A stretch of 64,000 nt of DNA from Mesocentrotus franciscanus (lineage: Eukaryota; Echinodermata; Echinoidea; Camarodonta; Strongylocentrotidae). Shown piece after piece: positions 46,321 through 59,325 of the stretch. Within the stretch, counting starts at the first letter, position 1. Each line of letters begins with the position of its first letter. The position numbers and the translations under genes were made by a program. The DNA is taken from NCBI GenBank assembly GCA_037976565.1, contig CP137683.1, positions 53,600-117,599 of the forward strand, written 5' to 3'. Under the pieces are notes generated by a model. That model was not told where the DNA came from, did no database searches, and was given only the letters and a program-made list of their open reading frames with translations.

Positions 46321-47126
46321 ACCTGGCGCCGCCCTGGTTGCCCCTATCTCTCAATGCGTTGGATTCAGTAACTGTTCTAATCCTATTTGTAAGCACAATT
46401 ATAACAAATAGAATAAATAAAGATGTATATTTGACACATCAATACTTATAAACAGTGAAAATACTAACTAAAAATTAAAAAGAGTAAAATAGAAAGGTCA
46501 TGGACTCGTTTTGAAATAAACCTACGTCCGTTCAATTTCTGTAGAATCGTGATGAGAAAGCAAACAAAATGTTATTATAACCCACAACATGTATGAGTTT
46601 AAGCATATCAAAGTGAATGTCATAGTCACTTCATATGAAATGGCATCTTTCCAACCATATTATATAATTTTTTTTCTATTCAGGGAAAGGAAAATTACCC
46701 CACCAAAACACTGATTTGAAGAAGAACAAAAATATGTTGTTGGACACAATTTAAAAGATGAGCGAAATAGGCCTACATTACCACGGCATTTTAGTAAAGG
46801 TGATACGGATAACATATAATATAGCTTAGTGAATAAGTTTGGAGTGTTTGATATTATGATTTTAAAGCCCCTCTAAAGTGTTGGGAACCCAAAATTTGTC
46901 AAAAATTTGATAGCAAAATTTCATTAAAATTGTTTAATGATGTGAAAGATAATGTCAATTCTACAGAGATTTTCAAAACAAATGTGATCGACACAATTTA
47001 GGTTTTCTGTTGTACGCAGAAAACCCAAATTTTGTACCCTTGCAGAATCATAGCAAGGCAAATATTTAATTTGAGATAGTCGAAACACGAGTTATACAGG
47101 AATGGAAAGTCATAATTAAATTTCAA

Positions 47127-48460
47127 AGTCATTCTAAAATGTCTCAGGCCTTGTGTAGGCCCTAAGCTGGATTTCTAGGGGAACCTCTGCTCATGAGTGC
47201 ATGGAGTGGTCCCCGGAGTTTGGGGAGAATGCAACCCAGTTTTTGTATCAAAATTTGTACTTTTACAATGTCAAATTCGCTTTTATTGTACTCACTAATA
47301 TTGTACAGTCTATTTCTATCTGTAATATATATATAAAGCATATACAATAAATTTCACTCAAAAATATCAAAGTCATTCTAAAATGTCTCAGGCCTTGTGT
47401 AGGCCCTAAGCTGGATTTCTAGGGAACCTCTGCTCATGAGTGCATGGAGTGGTCCCCGGAGTTTGGGGAGAATGCAACCCAGTTTTTGTATCAAAATTTG
47501 TACTTTTACAATGTCAAATTCGCTTTTATTGTACTCACTAATATTGTACAGTCTATTTCTATCTGTAATATATATATAAAGCATATACAATAAATTTCAC
47601 TCAAAAATATCAAAGTCATTCTAAAATGTCTCAGGCCTTGTGTAGGCCCTAAGCTGGATTTCTAGGGAACCTCTGCTCATGAGTGCATGGAGTGGTCCCC
47701 GGAGTTTGGGGAGAATGCAACCCAGTTTTTGTATCAACATTTGTACTTTTACAATGTCAAATTCGCTTTTATTGTACTCACTAATATTGTACAGTCTATT
47801 TCTATCTGTAATATATATATAAAGCATATACAATAAATTTCACTCAAAAATATCAAAGTCATTCTAAAATGTCTCAGGCCTTGTGTAGGCCCTAAGCTGG
47901 ATTTCTAGGGAACCTCTGCTCATGAGTGCATGGAGTGGTCCCCCGGAGTTTGGGGGAGAATGCAACCCAGTTTTTGTATCAAAATTTGTACTTTTACAAT
48001 GTCAAATTCGCTTTTTATTGCTCTCACTAATATTGTACAGTCTATTTCTATCTGTAATATATATATAAAGCATATACAATAAATTTCACTCAAAAATATC
48101 AAAGTCATTCTAAAATGTCTCAGGCCTTGTGTAGGCCCTAAGCTGGATTTCTAGGGGAACCTCTGCTCATGAGTGCATGGAGTGGTCCCCGGAGTTTGGG
48201 GGAGAATGCAACCCAGTTTTTGTATCAAAATTTGTACTTTTACAATGTCAAATTCGCTTTTTATTGCTCTCACTAATATTGTACAGTCTATTTCTATCTG
48301 TAATATATATATAAAGCATATACAATAAAATATCAAAGTCATTCTAAAATGTTTCAGAGCTTGTGTAGGCCCTAAGCTGGATCTCTTCAGGATCCTGTGA
48401 GCGCTCCCCATGAGTTTTGGGGAGAACGCCACGCAGATTTTGTATCGACCCTGCTGGTAA
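47127..48460 (-). repeat. Satellite array, right arm, five copies plus a diverged edge copy
   Basis: Inverted copies of the satellite at 1-1250. The last unit (48340-48460) is diverged and stops inside CGCCACGCAGATTTTGTATC, so this is a real array edge. Beyond it the sequence is unrelated. Confidence 0.9.
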
Positions 48461-51100
48461 CATTAAGATTATAATTTGATGTTTTTCATTCCAGATTTGC
48501 TTTCCCATGATATGATGAAATTCGTTATTTACATCATTCGGACATCAATTGAAAAGCCACTTTGGGAATACTTCAACAAATGCCGTATCAAAAGTTTACC
48601 ATCGCCATGAAAATGAGTTTGTCTTGCAAACCTTTCATGAAAGAGAGCCTTTGATGCCTTTATAACAAACTACTTTTAATTGATAAGCCCTAATCCTATC
48701 GTGCTGAAATTTAATGATCTGAATCCTGATAAGTATTAAAACATTACTGTAACATTTTCATAAAATTAAACATTGTTATTATATTTTTTTATTGATTCAT
48801 TTTTTTTTTGCTACGCCCTCTATGATTAATTTACTCTTCTAACCATGTATTTTTTTGTCAAAGGACCATATAATTTGTTTTCATTTAGTTTTTAAAGTCA
48901 ACGTGTCTTATCTGCTTCGTCTTATATTCCATTTATTAGTATAGGTAACTCCAGCGAGACAGAATAGACATCCAATCCTCATATTTTTTTTAATGGATTT
49001 ACTCTTTAATTTTAAAAGATTTTATATTGATGTATAGTTTATTTTGCGGAAAGTTTTCCCTAAAGTGCAAACACTAAAATTATCTGTTTTGAAAACCTAT
49101 GATATAATGTATTGGGGCAGGGCTCCCCGCTCGGAGTGTCTTGTGATACTTGTTGATTTCACTCTCCTTAATGGCTCATCTTTGAATTTTCTTTTGTAAC
49201 TATGCGGGTATTATTATTTGTCAGTGCTTTCATGGACCCTAAACAAGCGCGTAGCTAGGATTTTTATTTTAGGGGGTCGAATCACTTACAGAGCGCAATG
49301 CGCGCTCCTATAGGGGTGCAGGGAAGTTTTTACCCTCCCGCGCGAAGCGCTGAAGCTTTGACGTTTCATTAAATTATTAGAGAAACTGAAGACGATTGGT
49401 TGTACCGTTCTCTACTCTTAATCCTTGTCTGAATTTTCAAAAATAATGTTTGATTCATTGTTATGCCGTGGCGTAATGAGCAAAAACTTTTTTTTGGGGG
49501 CAGAAAAAATTCGCATCACCATCCGACTCTTACATGTTACATGCCTGCAGGCCCGCGGAACGCTTTTCAAAGTGGGAGGGGAGGGGCTAAAGTATTTACG
49601 ATCAGGTAGAGTGGAGCGTAAATTGGCTTGGGGTCCAGGGGCATTACGGTCAGATGAGCATTAAAGCTAGGGATTAAGGCATTTAATAACGGTCGGATGA
49701 GCATCCAGGGGCCCGCCTTAGGGCCCTTGGTGGGGTCCAGGGTGCAGCACGGGGTGATACAAGATTTCGATTTTTTTTGGGGGCGCTGGGCTGGGCTGGT
49801 GGCTATAGAATTCAAAGCTCATTTCACAACTACATTTTTAAATAAAGGATAATATATGATGCATATCTGTTGTTTCTTTATTAATATTTTTATCACAGTC
49901 TTTGTCATGTGTCTTTGTCTTCTTCCTACGTCCTCTTACTTTTTTTCTCTTTTCTCTCTCTCTCTCTCTTTTTGGCCGGCGTTTTGTCGCCCCCCTGGCC
50001 CTAACACCGTCCATCTGGATAGGGGGCGAAAAACTGAGCGTGACAGACGGTACAAGCAATGTGTGCAGGCATTGAGATAATGACATAATACAAATATTAA
50101 TAAACAACAACATTTAAAGCATCAAATATCTTTCTCTGGTGTGAAATGGTCACTTATCATGATAATTAAAGTTTTTGGGCAAGAGAAGTTTAATCTTTGA
50201 TCTTCGATCAAAGCATTGGAAATATAAAACGATACTGATTATGTTCATGATATCAAATTCCAAAAAGTACGTTGCAGAACAAGCCATCAGAAAGCATAAA
50301 GTCTGCAAAATTGTATTTGAAGTCATTTGTATATATACAACTGAAAAACAAATACAAGTACCTACAAAAGCGTGACGGAAGGGATACAATTTTGTTTTAC
50401 CTTTGACCTGCTATGAAATGTTATATATTTGTGCATTTACATAGACAAGACAGATATTATGGACTACACATGTCTTTTACCATAAATATGTTGTTTAATT
50501 TATGGCTTTAAAAAGGAATTTGGAGTAAAAATATCGAGAAATTATAGACGAAACAATTTCATAGAATTAGTCACATTTATATAGTTTTTCAACAGATTTG
50601 AAATTGGCGATTCTTAACTTGATATAATGTCTGCGCCTTTCGTCTCACAAAAGAAGAAGAGCTTTTGTCAGTAATCTACCCATCTTTTCTAACCTTGTAC
50701 TGATACTTACTAAAAATAAGTATAATTTGTAATAATTATTGCTTTGCTGGGGCAAAAATTTAAAAGAATATTTGACCAGAGAAAACAAGAGGGAGGGGGG
50801 ACACGTGTAAATTTGTGTAGTGAAGGTATAAGGGTACTTTGATTTTGCCAGCGGGGTGAGGGGACCCTCTCAGATCCTTAACCGAATGCACCACTGTAAA
50901 TATACCGCTTACATTGTTATTTACCAAATGAATGATTAACAATTTCGATAAATTGGTCGTTGATGATTCGAGTCCTGCTCTAAGCTTAATGCATTATACA
51001 TGTATATTACATAATTTCGGTTGTAGAAATGGATACAATGTACTTGAACAAAGCAATATACCTTATTATTTTATACTACTGATAAGAAGAAGCAGCAGCT
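48460..51100. other. Non-coding DNA with G-rich element pieces
   Basis: 49247-49505 is a G-rich element (GCGCGTAGCTAGGATTTTTA start, CCCGCGCGAAGCGCTGAAGC module). 49918-50030 repeats the CT-microsatellite plus GTCGCCCCCCTGGCCC end. The remainder is AT-rich with no gene. Confidence 0.55.
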
Positions 51101-51110
51101 GTATGGAAGT

Positions 51111-51157
51111 ACTAGTTATAGTAGTAGTAGGTGTAGTAGTAGTAGTAGTAGTAGTAG

Positions 51158-51238
<81 letters not shown>

Positions 51239-51617
51239 TGAGTAGTAGTAGTAGTAGTGGTAGTGGTAGTAGTAGTAGTAGTAGTGGTAGTGGTGGTAGT
51301 GGTAGTGGTGGTGGTAGTAGTACAATTGGTGGTGGTGGGTGGTAGTGAGTGGTGGTGGTGGTGGTGGTGGTGTGTAGTGGTATTGGTGGTGGTGGTAGTG
51401 GTGGTGGTGGTGGTGGTGGTGGTGGTGGTGGTGGTGGTGGTGGTGGTGTGGTGGTGGTGGTAGTGGTGGTGGTGGTGGTGGTGGTGGTGGAGTGGTGAGT
51501 ATGTAGTGGTGTAGTGGTGGTGGTAGTGGTGGTGGTGGTGGTAGTGGTGGTAGTAGTGGTAGTGGTAGGCAGTTGGTGGTAGTGGTAGTAGTAGTTACAT
51601 GGTGTAGTAGTAGTACT

Positions 51618-51674
<57 letters not shown>

Positions 51675-51675
51675 A
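51111..51675. repeat. Long TAG/GGT compound microsatellite
   Basis: About 565 bp of (GTA)n passing into (GGT)n and back to (GTA)n. Reading frames through it give homopolymeric Ser, Val or Tyr tracts and are not genes. Confidence 0.97.
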
Positions 51676-51679
51676 TACA

Positions 51680-54458
51680 GGCAAAGTATTACTAATAGCA
51701 TCTTTAGCAACAAGACACGTATCGCATCTCCGCTTTATCTACGCATCTATACCGGACCCCGTGCAATGCAATGATTGATATGGCGATCATGCCTTTTTGC
51801 CTTTCCCCATGTTCTCCAACGCTTTGTAATATACTTCCTCTCAATTTTAAGTATCTCCCAAATATCAGAAGCATAACTTTAATTTCATTCTAGTTCGTGG
51901 ATGATTCTCTACTTTGTTTTGCAAAAATATATACAACAGGGTGTTAAATAACTACCTCGATATCTATAAAGGTACATAATTGTAACGACACCGGACAGGT
52001 GTTTGAACAACAGCGATACATAATTAAAATGATGTTATTCCAAATTCCATCACTTTCTATAATTTCATTGTTAGTGTTTCTTTAACACTCATTTTTGGTA
52101 TGGAAATGCAGTGAATGGAAACCAGTTGAATTCCAATTTCCATGCCGGTGTTGAATTAGCATTTTTGAGGTGTCTTCTAAGACTCCGAGTTGATGTTTGG
52201 TTGTATACGTGCGATGTTTGAAACATCAGGGGCCTTCTGTCAAATTGTCAAATGACAATTGAACAAAGATTTCATTTTAAGATCTCCAGTAAACCATGAT
52301 ACTGTAATACTAATGAAACGAATATACATTGTAAGCATCTTCTCCATTTTATGTATTAGCCCCAATCAAGCGATGCGACTATAGCCTTGCAATGAGAATA
52401 CACGCTCATGCCATAGTAGGTCCATGCTTATACAATAGTGTACCTTAATGTACTCCTAAAGAGTCCTGTGACACATAATATGCCATGTCCCAAGTCTCAA
52501 CATGGACCTATTATAGGTCTGAACTCTGAACAGGAATGTGGCAGGGTCAATCCCTGACCCCGATGGACATGGCTCGTGTCTGAACATTGTATATGCACTG
52601 TATACCCACATGCTTGGGAATGCCCACACACTCTGCAAATTAATAAATTCATTGAACAACTCAATATCAATTGTGAGCATATTGGAGGCAATATACTGAA
52701 GATATTGTTTCTGTTAATTTTGTTCTGTGATATAATCATAAAATACAAAATAGAGCATGAGTTGACCTTGTTCAGAGTATGACTATGCAAATTTAAATTG
52801 GGTTTCGAAGCCAATAAGGACATTCGGAGACATATCTACCAAATCATTTTAATCCTTTAACTTGTACTTGGAATTCTGCACGTATTTCAGCGAAAGCAAT
52901 GTTCATATACATGTAGATTCAAGATTCATGTTTCTCAAGATTAATTACGTAGGCTTATATGAAATAGATAATCAACATAACTATTTGTAATAGGTCAGTT
53001 TGATTCGAATCCGTTAATACGGCTGACAAATCACATCTTTTATTTTATTTTTAAAATTTAGGAGTCATGTATTTCCCTTTTGTTGGCAGAAATCTATGTT
53101 ATTCCCATTAGTCTAGAATTCAGAAGAAGAAAACAAAAGTTTGATATTGAAAACATTGTTTGTGATAGTATTTATATTTTGCATTCTCGAAAACGAAATA
53201 GTTTTGCATACGGTAGCTGCTCAGGCACTATAATAGACGCTTGCTTCTAAACATAATACATGTACATGTATATCTGTTAAAAGTTTCAAATTAGAGACTG
53301 TGCCTGCAGACTCGCCCACGTAAGTTACCGGAAGGACTCTGTTTCAAAAGTTTCGCGGGGTTTTATCGGACTTGGCGCGCCGTATATCTTCCCAGCATTG
53401 AATCTTCTGAATCTTCTGAAATTGAAGTCAGCAGGGCGGTATTCCGCATGTCGCTAACTTGTATGGCTGGTGCTTTAGCCCCAAATATTGCCAATAGGAA
53501 CATACTTATGTGGAATATGACTACTGATTTCAATGACTGGTTTATCATTGTGCTTTAGCCCCCGAATATTGCCAATAGGAAAATAATTATGTGGAATATG
53601 ACTACTGATTTCAATGACTGGCTTATCAGTCCTTTATGTTGGATGCATGTTTGGTGCTACAGTATTCATGGTATCCATTCCTGATTGATGCTGAGAAACC
53701 TGAGATGAACCACAGCATCACTCGAGTGTCATCAGCTGTATGTGCAGGTACAACTTTTTTTTCTTCATTTCCATTGATACAGAATATATTGCGATAGTCT
53801 CAAACAAAGTGATTATTGCCAAGGCTGTTTTGTATTTATATACGCCCATCGAGACAATGGGAAAGGCATTAACTAGAGTATTTTTTCCAAACGATATTTA
53901 GTATTGAAGATTGTGCATTTCTCAAGTGAAAAGCGATGAAACCCATGTTTAATAAATGTGTCTCAGCCAAAATCGTAACAATTATCCTTTAAATGCGTAA
54001 TCCTTCATCGCCGTAAAAACTTACAAGTAACCATGGAGCTATGATGTAACCTCAATGTGGGGAAACTTCATCGAGTGACGGGCTAACAAATAGAAGGGAT
54101 TTTAGAAGGTCGTAACTCGCGTCATTTGAGGACAGAAGAAACACAGTACTGACATGCATATCATTTATTTTCCTGTCATTCCTTTCCTCCCTCTTCTTTG
54201 TAATTTTTACATAAAAAGGTCATATCATTCTAAAATCGATTACCATAACAACGAGTATACCTATTAGACTGGGCTTGCGCCATATATCTGTTTGGGAGGA
54301 TGGGCAGAGACAATTGTTCATCATTACCTAGTCCTTCGTTTATGACTTTGTCCTCTGGATGCTTCTCGACTGTCAGAAATGGCTTTCAAGCCTCCTCCTT
54401 TAAACAATAGGCCTATATAGTATATATTACATATCTAAGTTCATAGGCCCTTCATATA
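51680..54458. other. Non-coding DNA, one 80-bp tandem duplication
   Basis: No gene supported. 53470-53549 and 53550-53629 are near-identical copies beginning GTGCTTTAGCCCC and ending ATTTCAATGACTGG, then TTATCA. Confidence 0.5.
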
Positions 54459-54856
54459 TTAAAGGTAAAGACCAGTTTTGGAAACGCCCCTCTCTCAAAA
54501 AATGAAATGGAAGCTCTCATTACCAATCATGTGAAAGAATATGTTTTTACTAATACGTGATGATACAAAGTTTGCCGGGAAACCGCCTACTAATTGATAT
54601 ATTTGGTAAATTATTATATCTATTGGGACCAAATAGATATCGCGCACGTGGTCGCGTAGTCCCATAATGCCATCTTTCTGTGTACAGTGATTGTAACTCT
54701 ACCAAGACCGGGCCAAATTTCTTATCATTTTGATGATTCCAGAACCTTGCAGTACACACCAATACTTATATGCTAGATGATCAACCTTTTCTGATCAATT
54801 TCACAACGTTTCTTTCACAATGCAATCGCATGACCATAACTGGTCTTTATCTTTAA
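54459..54856. mobile_element. MITE M1, outside the arms
   Basis: 398 bp bounded by TTAAAGGTAAAGACCAGTT and its inverse with one mismatch. Orientation as in the right arm. Confidence 0.88.
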
Positions 54857-56285
54857 GGGTTGTTCTGGTCTATTTCGTTGGAGAATTAAATGACACTTTC
54901 CCTTTTCACGGATTATGAACCTTCTTTCTTAACAACTAACATCATAAACAAACAGACGCGTTTGAGGGTATCGTCACCACATCTTCTCCTACATGATCAT
55001 TAGTATTACAAGTCATGTACTACTAGCCAGTGGTCAGTGAGAGAGAGAGAGAGAGAGAGGTGCAGGAAAGGAATGGAATGTGGATGTCTGGGACATGAAA
55101 TGAGAGAAGGGGGCATGGTGATATTGGGGATTATGCAGGCTAGACATGAGAGGGAATGAAATGCATGGATGAATTAAAGGGAAAGATAAAATCGTAGATG
55201 TACAACTTTCTCAATATACTACATCTTTCGAAAGAGTGGGATCCCAGTAGCCCATTGCATCACTCTGATGTAAACTTTTCGTGTAAGTATGCAGGCCTAA
55301 AACTTGTATTGTGTATCAGGAAATTATTCTAGTTACAGTTCCCTGTTTGTATTTAACACGAGTATGATTATGCTTTGAACATTTTATGCCTTCGCGATCA
55401 TCAGATTGGACCTTGGAGTAGTGAGGATTGTTATAATTATGTCCATCAATGGTGAGATTGAAGGTAGTTTACATTTTGTTGGATAAAGACAAATATAAAA
55501 ACTGTCACATGTAATCTTTACTGATATAACGTTTATATTCATGTTCTTTAATTAAAACACCAACTACAATATGACGGGATAGAAATCAGCCATTTCTTGT
55601 TATTATTATTGTTGTTTTTGTGTCGTTTAGTTTCTTTGTGGTGTGTTCATGAGTATAAACATGTACGCCTGTTACTTAATTAATATATAAAACAATTTCT
55701 TTATTTTCATTCCTCATTCTTTATAACTATTTTGAGTTTTGATTTAAAAATCCTGGCATCATTTTAAATCCATGAGGCTAGCAGTTTAGTAATGAGGTGA
55801 AAACCCCTCGTTTCTTTCTTTGATTTTTAATTTAAAAAAATAATAACATTAACATTAATTCAGAGAAAATAAACGAAACATATTAACATCTCATTTCCAA
55901 AAATCCTGCCTTATTATTGTAATATTTTACTAATGACATTCTCAATCTAGAGAACATCTACACTCTACAGTTAAATTTGGGGAAAAACTGAGGAATGGTT
56001 TGCAAATGAGGGAGAAGAATGGAACTGTTTAATTGAATGATCAAAACAAGGTCCTACTAAAACCTGCTTAAATACGGAGGTATATTTGAATCAAGACTAA
56101 GACATAATTTATGACTAGGGTTTATGAATTCGATGGAAAGAATGCACATTAAAAACATTTTGAAATATTTGAGGAAATTGTTTGGTATACAAACGTAAAC
56201 CACTGTTGTTTATGTTCCTGTACATTTCATATGCTGACACCATGGGACTATATACCCCACGCAGAACTTATACATATTACAAATG
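54857..56285. other. Non-coding DNA
   Basis: A GA run sits at about 55039-55058. Nothing else recognised. Confidence 0.4.
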
Positions 56286-57035
56286 TTAAAGATAAAGACC
56301 AGTTCTGGTCATGCGATTGCATTGTGAAAGAAACGTAGTGAAATCGATCAGAAAAGGTTGATCATCTAGCATATAAGTATTGATGTGTACTGTTCTGGAA
56401 TCATCAAAATGATAAGAAATTTGGCCCAGTCTTGGTAAAGTTACAAGCACTGTACACAGAAAGATGTATATGGGACTACACGACCATGTGCGCGATATCT
56501 ATTTGGTCCCAATAGATATAATAATTTACCAAATATATCAATTAGTAGGCGGTTTCCCGGCAAAATTTGTATCATCACGTATTAGTCAAAACATATTCTT
56601 TCACATGATTGGTAATGAGAGCTTCCATTTCATTTTTTGAGAGGGGCGTTTCCAAAACTAGACTTAACCTTTAAAGAGAAGGTTGGGTTCTGGGAGGAGA
56701 TGAAAAACAATTTGTGAGCATTATCATTGTATTATGCAAGTGTGGAAGAACATCAGAGAAAAAATGTTCCCTAAAAGCATGGCTCTTCAAATGCCTTAAT
56801 ATTCTAAATATGGCATGTAAGGGATGGATTTTTATGCCATATGTTCGTGTAGTCCCATATTCATCTTTCTGTGTACAGTGCTTGTAACTTTACCAAGACT
56901 GGGCCAAATTTCTTATCATTTTGATGATTCCAGAACCTTGCAGTACACACCAATACTTATATGCTAGATGATCAACCTTTTCTGATCGATTCCACAACGT
57001 TTCTTTCACAATGCAATCGCATGACCAGAACTCAA
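56286..57035. mobile_element. MITE M1, a full copy and a partial inverted copy
   Basis: 56286-56674 runs from TTAAAGATAAAGACCAGTTC to ACTTAACCTTTAA. 56843-57035 is the other half in opposite orientation, beginning GTAGTCCCATATTCATC and ending in GCATGACCAGAACT. Confidence 0.8.
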
Positions 57036-57639
57036 CTTTATACGTATACGTAGTCTAACCAAGGATGTATCTCCTTGTATTGTTCTAACGTACTTCTATT
57101 GTCCGATATGATGTCCTTATAGCTGGGTCGCGTGCCGCTCGTAAATTGTAAACACGCGTCCTCGCTCTGAATATATATCGGTCGCTCTCATGTGGTCAGC
57201 ACTCGAGCGGTCGAAGTAATGTGACAGGAATGTCCGCGTAGCTACGAATTGATACTGCGTCGATAGTGGATTATAAAAAAGTCACCAATAAACAATGGAG
57301 ATAATATTCCTGAATTAAGAAAATGAATTCGGATGTCCATGTTTACTTTGTAAAATTGTACGACAGGACACACCAACATCGCTACCGAACAGGTGTTTGA
57401 GAGATAGGCCTACACCTTGAATAGACATGTTATCATTTATTTTAACGGTGAAGTACTGTAACAGTATGTTTCAGATAGAATAAGAGAGAGAGAGAGGGGG
57501 GCGGGGGCGGAGGGGGTGGAGAGAGAGAGAGGAGGGGGGCAAGGTGGTTAAGTGACTCGGAAATATAGACTGAGACAGGCCCAAATTATGCGTAATATTT
57601 TATTATATGCTATCTTCGCCATTGCGGCTTGTCTATCAG

Positions 57640-57838
57640 TGTTAAAGCCCCTCTGCACTACTTTGGCCAGGAGGGATTAGAGGGATTAGCGTGGTCATTG
57701 ACAGGTGGTTATCTTATCGAGTCAGCTCTCAATTAACATAAGAAAAAGAGGATCATGGGGGACCAACAGGCCCCGCTTAGGCATTGTTTTCTATATAGAG
57801 GAGCAAGTAGCTACAAGTAGTACAGTGGGGCTTTAACA
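57640..57838. mobile_element. 199-bp MITE with 21-bp inverted ends
   Basis: TGTTAAAGCCCCTCTGCACT at the left end is the inverse of AGTACAGTGGGGCTTTAACA at the right with two mismatches. Non-coding. Confidence 0.85.
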
Positions 57839-58225
57839 GAAAGATTTGATAATCCGCTTGTACAACTTATTATTGAACACGTACTGCATGTCATGGAAAA
57901 GGTGGTTTATCATGATATAAATAATATATAAAAAATATATATTACATATATATGTTGTTGTTGTTTTTGTTTTTGTTTGGAGGGGTCATGAAGCCAAAAC
58001 ATATGCCCAGACAAAAATTGCCAGGCAGATAAAATGTCACCCCTACTTCAGAATAAAACATAATAACCTTTTCCAGACAACTTTCAGCCAGCCCAAGGAG
58101 ATACCAGCACCTCCAGTGCTACATTATTAGTAGAATCAGAGGAGTTTGACGAGTTCAAATCCCCGAGAAAGTCATAGACGTCACTACAAGTTCAGTTAAC
58201 GAGGCCATTTGTCAGTTTTGGTCAA

Positions 58226-58789
58226 GCGCGTAGCCAGAATTTTATTATAGGGGGCGGTAGTGAGCGCGCAAAGCGTGCGAATCACTTACAGAGCGCGATT
58301 TGCGCGCTCCTAGAGGATGGGTGCCGCGCGAAGCTTTGACGTTTCATTCAATTATTAGAAAGAAGACAATTCGTTGTACCGTTCTCGACCCTTAATACTT
58401 GTCTAAATTCAGTCCCCCCTCCGCAAAGCGCGGAAGCTTTGACGTTTCATTCAATTATTAGAGAAAGAAGACAATTCGTTGTACCGTTCTCGACCCTTAA
58501 TCCTTGTCTGAATTCAGTCCCCCCTCCGCGAAGCTGGAAGCTTTGACGTTTCATAAAATTATTAGAAAGAAGACGATTCGTTGTGCCGTTCTCGACTCTT
58601 AATCCTTGTCTGAATTCAGTTTCTGCCCCCTCCTGCGCGAAGCGCGGAAGCTTTGACGTTTCATTAAATTATTGGAGAAGATGACGATTCGTTGTACCGT
58701 GCTCCTTCTTCTTCCTGCGTCCTCTTCCTTTTTTCTCTTCTCTTTTTTTTTTTTTTGGGGGCGACCGCCCCCCCCCCCTGGCTATGCGC
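58226..58789. mobile_element. G-rich element with four internal modules
   Basis: GCGCGTAGCCAGAATTTTAT at the start and CCTGGCTATGCGC at the end are inverted. Between them are four copies of the roughly 125-bp module (GCTTTGACGTTTCATT, then CGTTCTCGAC, then CTTGTCT or CTTGTCTGAATTCAG). Confidence 0.82.
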
Positions 58790-59325
58790 CTGGACTTTGG
58801 CTAGGGATTTTCTGTAAGATTTGCCTTGACATCAGAAAACATTCAATACTTCATTGACTGTTGACCAATTGTATAACCAATATTTTATTGTGTAGTGTAA
58901 CGAGGACTTCATTTTGAAAGGGCTGGTATAAATGAAGTTTAAAGGTATTAGCCATTTCTGAGATTTGTTATTAGGCATATACGTGTGATGAGCACAAAAA
59001 AGGGTAAGTGAGATAGCGAAGCTTCGCTACGTAATATATCCCATTAGCCAGGAGTTCTTGTCAATCCCAGCATCATCTATTAAAATCGTGTGAGAGGTTC
59101 CCGCGCAAAAGGCAAACTATTCTGATACATCTTGGTTTCGCGCGCTATGCTGATGAATGGAATAACTGGGTGTCACATTCTCGTCCGGAACTCGTAAACT
59201 ATTAGTCGCTTTCAGTTTATTTTTTAAAGGGGCATAGGGGGTGGCCGTTTACTTCGATCAGGCCACCCCTTATGCATTGCAAGCCCCAGTCGCTTTGCGA
59301 ACCTGCACACACCAAGCTATTACTT

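Larger units (their letters stand above)
35569..48340 (-). repeat. Right arm of the giant inverted repeat (empty-site version)
   Basis: Reverse complement of 1-18053 minus the fold-back cluster. Small differences include the GGGGG empty site at 41455-41459, a deletion at about 43822 relative to left arm and contig D (ACTTCTTGT-type segment missing), a 6-bp deletion near 42302, and unequal A/T runs. It contains no supported gene. Matching starts six bases after the gap. Confidence 0.85.

Noticed and set aside
51066..51713. Long open frames giving Tyr, Thr, Leu, Val or Ser runs
   Set aside because: They arise from the TAG/GGT microsatellite in all frames and have no gene features.
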